NCBI RefSeq assembly: GCF_003813775.1
Contig: NZ_RPDH01000001.1
Coordinates: 2,914,001 to 2,978,000 of the forward strand
Source of the DNA: Chitinophaga lutea
Lineage (GTDB): Bacteria > Bacteroidota > Bacteroidia > Chitinophagales > Chitinophagaceae
Reading direction: 5' to 3'
Length of the DNA: 64,000 bases
Every line of letters starts with the position of its first letter. Position 1 is the first letter of the stretch. Shown here piece by piece: positions 1 to 7,740 of the stretch. Both the position numbers and the translations under genes were made by a program. The notes beneath the pieces were generated by a model. It was not told where the DNA came from. It was given only the letters and a program-made list of their open reading frames with translations, and ran no database searches.

Positions 1-1217
1 ACGATTATTACCTGCGGGAACAAAAGAAAAAGGTGCTGGACGTGATCGGCCAGAACGGCATAGATGCCTATCTGCAGGGCGAAGCGAGCTACGGCAGCTA
101 TACGATGCTGAAGGAGGAATACATATCCCTGGAGCCCGCCGGTAAAATCATCCTGCCCGATACTATTGCCACCCTGCGACGTGTGGTGGAAGAAGATACG
201 CTCACCTACCGCGTGCTCAGCCATGTTTTTTATTACGACAGCAGCCGGTACATCCTGGAAGTGGGCAAAACCACCGCCAGTATCGGGCAGTACAACCGGC
301 CGCTGCAAAAAATGGCGCTGTACATTCTCATTGGCCTGATCGTCAGCACCATCCTCCTCGACCTCGTGTACACCCGGTTGCTCCTCCGCCCGCTGGGTGC
401 CATCATCCGCACCCGCCTGCTCAACAACCGTTTCCCGTTCCGGGAAGACATCCCGGTTATCCGTACCACCACGGCTGATTTCAGGTACCTCGACGAATCG
501 TTGGCCGGCCTGATGGGGAAAGTCAGGGAGGCATTCGAAAAGGAACGGGAATTCACGTCCAATGCGTCCCATGAGTTGATGACGCCCGTCGGCATCCTGC
601 AGAATAAAATGGAGAACCTGATGATGGACGGCGAGCTGAGCGACGAACAGCAACAGCAGATGATGGGGATGATGAAAACGCTGAACCGGCTGAAGAAGAT
701 CGTCCGTTCGCTGTTATTGATCTCGCGTATCGAAAATGAGCAGTTCCCCAAATCCGACCGCTTTTCCATGCAGGAACTGGTGAACGAAGTGATGGAGGAA
801 CTGGGGCACCGCCAGGATGAAAAGCAGCTTGGTTTCCGCCAGCAGATAGCCACGGACGCCGTGATGCAGGGGCTCAACCGCGACCTGGTGTTCCAGATGA
901 TTTACAACCTCGTCAACAATGCCATCCGGTTCAACAAACCCCAGGGCAGCATTGCCGTTTACGACCGGTATACGCCTGGAAGCGATTACCGGCTGGTGAT
1001 TGAAGATACCGGGGTGGGCATTCCCCCCGCCGAAATCGCCTCGATCTTCAACCGGTTTAAAAAAGTGGAAAGAGCGGAAGGAGAGGGGTACGGGCTGGGG
1101 CTTTCCATTGTGAGCACGATCGCCCGTTTTCATGATATACAGATCGAGGTGTCGTCGGTAGAACATGAAGGCACAACCTTTACACTGATTTTCCCGCCGG
1201 AGCAGCTGGCATATTAA
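1..1217 (+). CDS. Sensor histidine kinase, 5' end cut off by window edge
   Basis: This is the C-terminal part of a membrane-bound two-component sensor kinase. The frame is open from the first bases of the window, so the gene starts outside and the in-frame GTG at 33 is probably internal. Counted from that GTG, a membrane segment lies at about residues 94-112. The H-box follows with motif SNASHELMTP and phospho-acceptor His180. The ATPase domain shows the N-box NLVNNAIRFN, the G1 box DTGVGIPP and the G2 box GLGLSIV. The part before the membrane segment should be the periplasmic sensor region. No response regulator gene follows, since the next gene is on the other strand; a partner may lie to the left of the window. 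Kinase identity is clear from the motifs, but the signal sensed is unknown. Confidence 0.92.
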   Translation, partial: DYYLREQKKKVLDVIGQNGIDAYLQGEASYGSYTMLKEEYISLEPAGKIILPDTIATLRRVVEEDTLTYRVLSHVFYYDSSRYILEVGKTTASIGQYNRPLQKMALYILIGLIVSTILLDLVYTRLLLRPLGAIIRTRLLNNRFPFREDIPVIRTTTADFRYLDESLAGLMGKVREAFEKEREFTSNASHELMTPVGILQNKMENLMMDGELSDEQQQQMMGMMKTLNRLKKIVRSLLLISRIENEQFPKSDRFSMQELVNEVMEELGHRQDEKQLGFRQQIATDAVMQGLNRDLVFQMIYNLVNNAIRFNKPQGSIAVYDRYTPGSDYRLVIEDTGVGIPPAEIASIFNRFKKVERAEGEGYGLGLSIVSTIARFHDIQIEVSSVEHEGTTFTLIFPPEQLAY

Positions 1218-1282
1218 GGCCGAAACATGCACCCGTTACCGTTTGCACAGGCTCGTGATGCAACTCTTTTACCCCGGAGCCG

Positions 1283-2083
1283 CTACCGGAATATCTTCAG
1301 GTACCGTTCAATGGAAAATAGGGTATGCTCCGCCGCATTTTCCCGGAGGTAGTGCCCGAAAGCGCCGTACATGGCATCGTAGTTCAGCGGCAGCAATGTT
1401 TCTTTTATTTTCAGGATGGCTTTCTCGGGAAGCGGGATATAGTTCGGGTAGCTGTACATGAATGATACCGATTGGAGATCGGGGCAGACCTGTATCGCAT
1501 CGCCCACCAGCAGCAAACCATTCCCCGCGTTGTAATGCAGGATGGCTGCGCCGTCGAAGTGCCCGCCGGTATGCACCAGCTTCACGCCGGGCAGCAGGGA
1601 GTGTTCGGCCCCTTCCCAAAACACGATGTTAAAATCTTTCCGGGCTACCCATTGCCGGTCGCCTGCATGAATGTACACCGGCACATCGCCGAAGCGCACG
1701 CTCCATTCAGCCATCGTGGTGTAATAGTGCGGGTGGGAGATGGCGATGCTATGAATGCCGCCGAGGCGTTCCATCAGTTCGACGGTGCTGTCGTCGAGGT
1801 TAGCGATACAATCCCATAGCACGTTTCCCTGCGGCGTGATCAGCAGGTGCGCGCGCTGGTTGATGGCAAAAGCAGGCGCGGTATAAATGGCGAACAGGTT
1901 GTCCGTCACTTTTTCGAATATGTTTTTATACTGTCTGTTGACTGCCGGCAGGGTGGCCCAGCCCTGGCCCTTTGGGTTGACGTACTGGCGCTCGTCTTCA
2001 CAGATCATACAATGTGCGGGCGCAGCGGTGGCTGGTGCATACTGGGTGCCGCAGGTAGTGCAGAGGTAAGCGGTTAGTGACAT
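1283..2083 (-). CDS. MBL-fold metallo-hydrolase-like protein with N-terminal zinc-ribbon-like cysteines
   Basis: A 266-residue protein that resembles the metallo-beta-lactamase fold. An N-terminal stretch has two CxxC pairs (CTTC near residue 8 and CMIC near residue 26), as in a small zinc ribbon. The MBL core shows SHPHYYTTMAEW in place of the usual HxHxDH, then HTGGHFDGAA and LLVGDAI, which match the later histidine and aspartate metal-ligand regions. The first motif is therefore degenerate: His-x-x-His positions are partly kept but the Asp-His pair is not obvious. The substrate cannot be told. The gene diverges from the DoxX-like gene at 2155 with 71 bp between them. Related uncharacterised MBL proteins of about this length are common in soil bacteria. 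Confidence 0.8.
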   Translation of the reverse strand: MSLTAYLCTTCGTQYAPATAAPAHCMICEDERQYVNPKGQGWATLPAVNRQYKNIFEKVTDNLFAIYTAPAFAINQRAHLLITPQGNVLWDCIANLDDSTVELMERLGGIHSIAISHPHYYTTMAEWSVRFGDVPVYIHAGDRQWVARKDFNIVFWEGAEHSLLPGVKLVHTGGHFDGAAILHYNAGNGLLLVGDAIQVCPDLQSVSFMYSYPNYIPLPEKAILKIKETLLPLNYDAMYGAFGHYLRENAAEHTLFSIERYLKIFR

Positions 2084-2154
2084 GTTAACAGGTTAAACGT
2101 TCCGGCAATAGTACAACAAATTGCGTTAAATTCAGGAACACATATCCTACCACT

Positions 2155-2502
2155 ATGGCAGTAAAAATCATCGGCTCCATTCTCATTCTCGTTGCATTAT
2201 ACATGGGTGTAAAACAGGGCTGGGCCATGCTTTCCGCCAAACCGCAGATGCTGGAGATGTTCGGCAAATGGCATATCGGCAAAACCTGGGTGGCGGTCAT
2301 CGGCGCGGCCACATTGCTCGGCGGAGTACTCATCCTGTTCCCGCGCACTTTCCTGTTGGGCAACTTTCTGTCGGCGGCGGTAATATTACTCATCATCTGC
2401 CTGCAGCTGTGGATAAGGGATTTGAAAGGGGCAGCGGTGGAAGTGCCTTTCCTCTTGCTGTCTTTTCTGATCATCTATTTGCAGCATCCGCTGGCGAAGT
2501 AG
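2155..2502 (+). CDS. Small four-helix membrane protein, DoxX-like
   Basis: A 115-residue hydrophobic protein with four predicted membrane segments, at about residues 3-20, 42-62, 66-87 and 95-110. The size and helix layout fit the DoxX-like family, small inner-membrane proteins often found near redox genes; no catalytic residues are known for it. The start ATG at 2155 places the first helix right at the N-terminus. It stands alone, divergent from the MBL gene and tail-to-tail with the GluQRS-like gene. The family call rests on topology more than on sequence motifs. Confidence 0.65.
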   Translation: MAVKIIGSILILVALYMGVKQGWAMLSAKPQMLEMFGKWHIGKTWVAVIGAATLLGGVLILFPRTFLLGNFLSAAVILLIICLQLWIRDLKGAAVEVPFLLLSFLIIYLQHPLAK

Positions 2503-2586
2503 TCTGCCGGCGGGATGGAAGCTACTGACTGCAATCCGGGTAATGATGGCGCAGGGCAGCCAACCCGGGATACGGCATCCACGAAT

Positions 2587-3468
2587 TTACAGCACAGCGT
2601 CCGTTAGTTCGAGATAATCCCGTACAGGTGCGGCTATACCCATCATCGCGCCAATGGCGCTGAATATTTCATGCGGCGCTTTGCCGGATTTCCTGAGAAA
2701 TTGTACCGAGGTGGAGCCCGCCGATTTCGACATTTTCAGATCGCCGGTTTCGAGAAGCAACGGGTGATGGTGGAATACTTTCTCTCCAAAGCGGCAACCG
2801 GGTAGTAGGGTGGAAAGATAGATCTGCGCAAGGGTGGACGGCCAAAGGTCTTCGCCGCGGATAATACCGTCTACCCCGAAATGTTCATCATCTACGACCG
2901 AGGCCAGCTGATATGCCGGGAACCCGTCTTTTTTCCGCACCACAAAATCCTTCATTTGCGCCGGTAATGCTGTTTCGATTACAGGGCCTTCCAGCGTGCG
3001 CACCCGCAACGTTGCATCGTGAGCGGTTCGCAGCCGCCATGCTACGCCAGGTGTATCGAGGGGAATGTTTTTATCGCGGCAGGTACCGGGGTAAACACCG
3101 TCTTTCCCTGCCCGGGCGATCTGGGTCCTGGAGCAATCGCAGGCGAACACATGCGGTTTCAGTTCCTCCAGGGCCTGTTGGTACAGCGGGAGGCGGTGCA
3201 GCTGGCTCCAGGTATTTTTGTATGCCGGATAGTCTTGCGGTCCTTCTGAAAAGGGGATGTTGAGGAAGTGAAGCGTGTCGAAAATATCCTGCACAAAAAC
3301 CTCGTTTGCCCTTTCCTGGTCGAGGTCGTCGATCCGCAGCAGTACGGCGGCATTCATCCTGGCGGCCAGCCCCGCCGTGAGCGCAAAGGAAAATACGTTT
3401 CCCAGGTGCAGAAAGCCGCTGGGAGTGGGGGCTATCCTCGTTTTCGAAAAGGTTTGCAGTGGCTCCAT
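2587..3468 (-). CDS. gluQ: GluQRS-like glutamyl-Q tRNA(Asp) synthetase
   Basis: A truncated glutamyl-tRNA synthetase paralogue of about 293 residues that has the catalytic domain but no anticodon-binding domain. It carries the HIGH-type signature APTPSGFLHLGN near its N-terminus and an exact KMSKS motif in the C-terminal half. Between them is a zinc-site pattern CDCSRTQ...YPGTC, as in E. coli GluQRS. Enzymes of this family activate glutamate without tRNA and attach it to queuosine at position 34 of tRNA(Asp). The frame is open to an ATG at 3543, but the ATG at 3468 starts 11 residues before the catalytic motif, as in homologues, and leaves room for the divergent promoter of the gene at 3622. 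A discriminating GluRS is excluded by the short length. Confidence 0.85.
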   Translation of the reverse strand: MEPLQTFSKTRIAPTPSGFLHLGNVFSFALTAGLAARMNAAVLLRIDDLDQERANEVFVQDIFDTLHFLNIPFSEGPQDYPAYKNTWSQLHRLPLYQQALEELKPHVFACDCSRTQIARAGKDGVYPGTCRDKNIPLDTPGVAWRLRTAHDATLRVRTLEGPVIETALPAQMKDFVVRKKDGFPAYQLASVVDDEHFGVDGIIRGEDLWPSTLAQIYLSTLLPGCRFGEKVFHHHPLLLETGDLKMSKSAGSTSVQFLRKSGKAPHEIFSAIGAMMGIAAPVRDYLELTDAVL

Positions 3469-3565
3469 CGGTTGCAAAATACGGTTTACGGGCGGAATTT
3501 TCCCGCTGTCGCAATTGACCTGAACTTTGTCGGATTCAGACATGGCCTGAATAAAAACAAGCCCC

Positions 3566-3573
3566 TATTTTTG
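3566..3573 (+). promoter_or_regulatory. Probable -7 promoter element of the SRPBCC gene
   Basis: The octamer TATTTTTG matches the Bacteroidota -7 consensus TAnnTTTG exactly. It would place the transcript start about 40 bases before the ATG at 3622. No TTTG is found at the proper -33 distance, so only half of the promoter is visible. Confidence 0.4.
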
Positions 3574-3621
3574 TATCGTCAATCACACAAACACAAACAC
3601 TCAAATAAAAAACATTCAACC

Positions 3622-4047
3622 ATGGAACCTACAAACAGAACACAGATCACAGTTGCAGCCACCGTACAGGCCCCCATCGAAAAAGTATGGCAATATTTCA
3701 ATGAGCCTGCACATATCACCCAATGGGCACAGGCGTCGGAAGACTGGCATGCGCCTCACGCCGAAAACGACTTACGGCCCGGCGGAACTTTCAAAACCAC
3801 GATGGCCGCTAAAGACGGCAGCTTCAGCTTCGACTTCGGCGGCATTTACTCCGATGTGGAGGAGCATAAACTCATCGCCTACACGCTGGGCGACGGCAGA
3901 AAGGTAAAAGTGACCTTCAGCCCCGAAGGCAGCGGCGTAAAAGTGACGGAAGTTTTCGACGCGGAGGATACACATCCCGTTGAAATGCAGCAGGGCGGCT
4001 GGCAGGCCATCCTCGACAGCTTCAAAAAGCATACGGAAAACAACTGA
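3622..4047 (+). CDS. SRPBCC (AHSA1-like) domain protein
   Basis: A 141-residue single-domain protein of the START/SRPBCC fold, AHSA1-type. The opening strand VAATVQAPIEKVWQYF and the following segment HITQWAQASEDWH are typical: ligand-pocket strand one, then the helix where the sequence W-x-x-A/W is conserved. The C-terminal helix GGWQAILDSFKKHTE closes the pocket. Such proteins bind small hydrophobic ligands or act as polyketide-cyclase-like folds; the ligand here is unknown. The frame is open upstream to 3268, but the ATG at 3622 begins exactly where family members begin and follows a plausible promoter. A strong terminator follows at 4075. Confidence 0.85.
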   Translation: MEPTNRTQITVAATVQAPIEKVWQYFNEPAHITQWAQASEDWHAPHAENDLRPGGTFKTTMAAKDGSFSFDFGGIYSDVEEHKLIAYTLGDGRKVKVTFSPEGSGVKVTEVFDAEDTHPVEMQQGGWQAILDSFKKHTENN

Positions 4048-4074
4048 TACAGGCGGCCCTGCAGGCAGCCAAAA

Positions 4075-4102
4075 GCCCCGGCGATCATCGCCGGGGTTTT
4101 TT
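4075..4102 (+). terminator. Intrinsic terminator after the SRPBCC gene
   Basis: A GC-rich hairpin CCCCGGCGA-tca-TCGCCGGGG (arms 4076-4084 and 4088-4096) is followed by six T residues. It lies 28 bases after the stop codon. Confidence 0.85.
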
Positions 4103-4445
4103 ATATACGAACTTATTGTTATTTGTGACGATGTGTGCGGGGCTGCCGCAAAGGGCGTGTATCCGTTCATAAAAAACATGCTCCAAAAGGAAAAAACATG
4201 CGTTTAATTGCGTAACTTAAGCATTGCTTAGGTGCACTAATTGTGTCGGCTCAGATTGTCTGTTAAATCTCGTTTGGTAGAGCATGCGTCGTTTGGAACG
4301 TTTGAGCTGCTGCCCCAGTCAACCAGGATCGTAAAAGGAATATTGACGGATGCGCGCACAGGTGCCGGCATCCGTTTTTAGTATAGCCCATACCGGTAAA
4401 CACTCGAAATAACTTCAACTATTTTATAACTAAAATTCTCTCTCT
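4103..4445. other. Intergenic stretch without a protein gene; possible small RNA
   Basis: About 340 bases without a credible coding frame. Near its end lies a hairpin with arms CGGATGC (4347-4353) and GCATCCG (4368-4374) followed by a T run. This terminator has no gene directly ahead of it, so a short non-coding transcript from about 4200 to 4380 is possible. No known RNA family was recognised. The last 65 bases are AT-rich and may hold the promoter of the collagen-like lipoprotein gene. Confidence 0.3.
4347..4380 (+). terminator. Orphan terminator-like hairpin
   Basis: Inverted repeat CGGATGC/GCATCCG with a 14-base loop followed by TTTTTA. It lies 66 bases before the next start codon, with no coding gene directly upstream, so it may end a small RNA or act as an attenuator. 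Confidence 0.45.
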
Positions 4446-5021
4446 ATGAAAAGGATTGCAACCCGAATTGTATATGTTTCGCTGGTGGCCGTAGCCATGC
4501 TCTTCAACGCGTGTTCCAAGGAAGGCCCCGCCGGTCCGGCCGGCGCAAAAGGCGATCAGGGCGCCCCTGGCCCGGGTGGCCCCGCTGGTCCTCCCGGCCC
4601 CGCAGGCACCGCCAATGTTATTTATTCCGCCTGGCTGAAGGTGACCTACCAGGAAGACCGCAACCAGGCCGGCGATACTCTCTACGGCTATTTCGCCGAA
4701 ATCCCCGCGGCCAAACTCACCAAAGACATCCTGAACATGGGGGAAGTCAAAGTGTACTTCAACTACGGCACCACCGCCACACCCATCATCGAGGCGCTGC
4801 CGATTACCGATTTGTTCGGCGGGCTGCTGATTTCAGCTACCTACCTGGAAGGCAAGATCAGCCTGTATTCCAATGCCAACGCAAGTTCCGCCACCGTGAG
4901 CGGACAGGAACGGTTCCAGTACCGGTACATCCTGATACCGGGCGGTACTACCGCGCGAAAGGCATCCGTAGACTGGAACGATTACAAGGCGGTGCAGCAA
5001 TACCTTGGACTGAAAGACTAA
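4446..5021 (+). CDS. Collagen-like repeat lipoprotein
   Basis: A 191-residue surface lipoprotein. The signal peptide ends in the lipobox LFNAC, so Cys23 would be lipidated. Directly after it comes a short collagen-like tract of Gly-x-y triplets (GPAGPAGAKGDQGAPG and onward, residues about 27-53) rich in proline, followed by a 135-residue domain that I do not recognise. In Bacteroidota such collagen-tract lipoproteins are frequent, often with variable repeat number. The triplets could form a trimeric stalk that holds the C-terminal domain away from the outer membrane; this is inference. The gene is monocistronic, between an orphan terminator and a strong terminator of its own. Confidence 0.8.
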   Translation: MKRIATRIVYVSLVAVAMLFNACSKEGPAGPAGAKGDQGAPGPGGPAGPPGPAGTANVIYSAWLKVTYQEDRNQAGDTLYGYFAEIPAAKLTKDILNMGEVKVYFNYGTTATPIIEALPITDLFGGLLISATYLEGKISLYSNANASSATVSGQERFQYRYILIPGGTTARKASVDWNDYKAVQQYLGLKD

Positions 5022-5040
5022 CCTGTACAATTTTATAGCA

Positions 5041-5075
5041 AAAGAGGCCGGAACTTCCGGCCTCTTTTTTATTTT
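5041..5075 (+). terminator. Terminator after collagen-like lipoprotein gene
   Basis: Perfect hairpin AAAAGAGGCCGGAA / TTCCGGCCTCTTTT (5041-5068) running into further T residues. The symmetric A and T runs mean it could work on both strands, so it may also stop the cfa transcript that comes from the right. Confidence 0.85.
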
Positions 5076-5165
5076 GAATAGATGCGATCGGTTTGCAATG
5101 ACCGCGGCTTCGTTCCATCCTCCTTCAATTCCTTTTTCCGGAAGCGGCTATCCCGGTGTAATGAA

Positions 5166-6275
5166 TCAGGCGAACCGGTACCCTCCTTCAATCCCTTTCT
5201 TCGACAGCACCAGTTGCCAGAGCTGGTTTTTCCGGGCCCGGAAAGAGCCTGCGCAGGAGAGCAGGTAATATTTCCACATGCGGTAAAAGGTATCGTCGTA
5301 CCGGGCTTTGAGTTTGTTCCAGTTGGCGGAGAAATTCTCGAACCAGGCAGTGAGCGTTTTGTCGTAATCGACGCTGAAATTTTCCCAGTGCTCCATCACA
5401 AACAGCCCCTCGATGGCCTTGCCGATCTGGCGGATGGAAGGGAGCAGGGAATGCGGGAAAATGTATTTGTTGATCCAGGGGTCGATATAGTCGGTGGAGG
5501 TGTTGGAGCCGATGGTATGCAGCAGGAACAACCCGTCGTCTGAAAGGCAGTTGTGCACCGTTTGCATATATATGTCATAGTTCTTCAGCCCTACGTGCTC
5601 AAACATGCCGAGCGAGGAGATGGCGTCGTAGCGGCCGGTCAGCGCCCGGTAATCCATGAGCTGGATGTTTACCGGCAGGCCCTTGCACAGCTGCATGGCG
5701 AGTTCGGCCTGTTCTTTCGATATCGTGATGCCGGTGACCTTAACCTGGTATCTTTCCGCCGCGAATTTGGCGAAGCTGCCCCAGCCGCAGCCAATATCGA
5801 GCACATGCATGCCGGGCTGCAGTTTAAGCTTCCGGCAGGTGAGGTCGAGTTTCTGTTCCTGCGCCTCGTCGAGGGTATGGGCATTGCCCCAGAACGCGCA
5901 GGTGTACACCATCCGTTTGTCGAGCATCCCCTGGAACAGGTCGTTGCCCAGGTCGTAATGCGCCGCGCCGTTACGGTAGGCTTTGGAAGGGCTCTGTGGG
6001 TTGAAGAGGCGGGAAAGCAATACTTCGCCTTTGACGGCCAGGCTCCTGCGCGCCTTTTTGTCCAGTTCGCTGCGCAGCACCCGGCTGAAAAACTCATCGA
6101 GGCGCTGGCAGTCCCACCAGTTGCCCATATAGGATTCACCGAGCCCCAAAGAGCCTGCCGCCAGGGCCTGGGTATAAAAATGATCATTATGCACCTGGAT
6201 ATCCCATGGACTATTGCCGTTCACAGTGATGCCGGCGGAGGAGAGGAGCTGACTGATGATTTTCTTGGCGTTCAC
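5166..6275 (-). CDS. cfa: Cyclopropane-fatty-acyl-phospholipid synthase
   Basis: A SAM-dependent enzyme that adds a methylene bridge to cis double bonds of membrane phospholipid acyl chains. The N-terminal domain has the family signature GSLGLGESYMGNWWDC. The Rossmann methyltransferase domain has the SAM loop VLDIGCGWGSFAKFAAERY and further on the motif MFEHVGLKNY. The length of about 369 residues fits Cfa. The frame stays open to an ATG at 6344, but the GTG at 6275 gives an N-terminus (NAKKIISQLLSSAGI) that lines up with E. coli Cfa, so I prefer it; the longer form adds 23 residues. The gene stands alone between terminators. Cfa often responds to stress, but no regulatory site is visible. 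Confidence 0.9.
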   Translation of the reverse strand: MNAKKIISQLLSSAGITVNGNSPWDIQVHNDHFYTQALAAGSLGLGESYMGNWWDCQRLDEFFSRVLRSELDKKARRSLAVKGEVLLSRLFNPQSPSKAYRNGAAHYDLGNDLFQGMLDKRMVYTCAFWGNAHTLDEAQEQKLDLTCRKLKLQPGMHVLDIGCGWGSFAKFAAERYQVKVTGITISKEQAELAMQLCKGLPVNIQLMDYRALTGRYDAISSLGMFEHVGLKNYDIYMQTVHNCLSDDGLFLLHTIGSNTSTDYIDPWINKYIFPHSLLPSIRQIGKAIEGLFVMEHWENFSVDYDKTLTAWFENFSANWNKLKARYDDTFYRMWKYYLLSCAGSFRARKNQLWQLVLSKKGIEGGYRFA

Positions 6276-6387
6276 GGTAAGAAGTATATAATGGTTAACA
6301 CGCAATGGCTTAGAAAAGTTAACGGATTTGGCGAAGAAAAACAACTATTCCTGCGCTCCGGCGGGTTGTTGCCGGTAACGGGATGTA

Positions 6388-6424
6388 TTAAAAAAGGCCG
6401 CCCCGGTCAGGGACAGCCTTTCGC
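6388..6424 (-). terminator. Terminator of the TonB receptor-DUF4374-PepSY operon
   Basis: Read on the minus strand, the arms AAAGGC and GCCTTT enclose an inner CCC/GGG pairing, followed by six T residues. It lies about 17 bases after the stop codon of the PepSY gene. Confidence 0.65.
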
Positions 6425-6440
6425 ATTACAGTAGGCTGCG

Positions 6441-7676
6441 TCAGGGCGCCATTTCCACATCCGCCGCTGTTCTCCGGTTTAACGGTTTTTTGCCGGCGGG
6501 TTTCTTTCTTTTCTTTCCATACCAGATGATGAAACCCGTGATGGGTAAACTGGCGCCGATCAGCGACCCGAAGAATGCCAGCACTTTACCGGGGAAGCCC
6601 AGGATGGAGCCCACGTGAATGTCGTAGTTCATTTTCCGGAGCTTTTCCCCCGCCGAGGCCTCTTCGTAGGCAGGCGCCTTGGAAGGAAACATTTTCGCCG
6701 TATGCTGGTCGAACTGGTAATTCCTGTGATTGTAGAATTTTCCGGCAGTGGGATAAATGGTGATGCTGATCGTCGATTTGGGTTTGGACGTATCTGCGAA
6801 ACTGTAATAGAATCCCTGCGCTTCGGGGTGTTTGGTCACCACCTGTGCCCAGGCCGCATCCATGGCCTGTACCGGCGTGAAATGCCTGCCCAGCTGCAGG
6901 GAGTCGGATACGGCGCCGCCGCCGAAAGGATGCAGCGTTTTACCCCCTGTGGTGGCCCAGTACATGCTTTTGCTGTACCATTCAATGCCGTACACCATGC
7001 CGGTGAGCGCCATGGCCAGCACCACCACCAGGGAATAGAAACCCAGCACGTTGTGCAGGTCGTAGTTCACCCGTTTGAAAGAGGCTTTCCATTTGATGGA
7101 GAAACTCTTTTCACGGGTGCTTTTTTTCCATTTTTTCGGCCACCACAGCACCATGCCCGTGATAAGGATGAACACAAAAATGAGTGTGCCGTAATTCACC
7201 ACCGGCCGCCCGATTTTGTAAGGCAACCATAAAAAGCGGTGGCCGTTGAGCGCCCAGCGGAAAAAATCCACTTCGCCTTCTTGCTGCTCTTTAATGCTGA
7301 TCACATGGCCGGTGTAAGGATTCACCCGCAGGGTGGTATTGCCTCTCCTGCCTTCGCCCAGTACCACGTAGGCGGCTTTGCCTTGTTGATACATGGCATA
7401 GTTCATCCGTTTGCCGGGATAAACGGAATCGGCAATTGCTTTCAGGCGCGAGGGCGGCAGCACCGGCGCTTCCTGGCGGGCCACCCGGGTTTCGGGTTCC
7501 AGCAGGGTGGTGATTTCGTCGTTAAAAACCCATACACAGGCCATCACGCATACGATCACCATGATAATACCGGTGACCAGGCCCAGCCACAGGTGCAGCC
7601 AGGCGGATACGCGGTAAAATAAACTGCGCGGGTGCTTTTTCTTTGGTTGGGCGGGTGGAAGTGTTCTGCTCGTCAT
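6441..7676 (-). CDS. PepSY-associated transmembrane protein
   Basis: An inner-membrane protein of about 411 residues of the PepSY_TM family. A first membrane helix lies near residues 28-50 (HLWLGLVTGIIMVIVCVMA), followed by a periplasmic PepSY-type loop with the phrase RVNPYTGHVISIKEQQ. Further helices lie in the middle (TLIFVFILITGMVLWW and the segment around GFYSLVVVLAMALTG) and near the C-terminus (FGSLIGASLPITGFIIWYGKKRK). Conserved histidines near the helices suggest haem binding, as in the ferric-reductase-like members. In Bacteroidota this family sits with siderophore receptors, as here, and may reduce or release iron. The ATG at 7676 is preferred over the one at 7733 because it directly precedes the basic pre-helix segment. 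Last gene of the operon. Confidence 0.85.
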   Translation of the reverse strand: MTSRTLPPAQPKKKHPRSLFYRVSAWLHLWLGLVTGIIMVIVCVMACVWVFNDEITTLLEPETRVARQEAPVLPPSRLKAIADSVYPGKRMNYAMYQQGKAAYVVLGEGRRGNTTLRVNPYTGHVISIKEQQEGEVDFFRWALNGHRFLWLPYKIGRPVVNYGTLIFVFILITGMVLWWPKKWKKSTREKSFSIKWKASFKRVNYDLHNVLGFYSLVVVLAMALTGMVYGIEWYSKSMYWATTGGKTLHPFGGGAVSDSLQLGRHFTPVQAMDAAWAQVVTKHPEAQGFYYSFADTSKPKSTISITIYPTAGKFYNHRNYQFDQHTAKMFPSKAPAYEEASAGEKLRKMNYDIHVGSILGFPGKVLAFFGSLIGASLPITGFIIWYGKKRKKPAGKKPLNRRTAADVEMAP

Positions 7677-7740
7677 GGCTTCTTCAGGTTCGGTGAAATG
7701 AACATGCTGCCTGGGTAATCTTCGCAGCAGCATGTATGGA

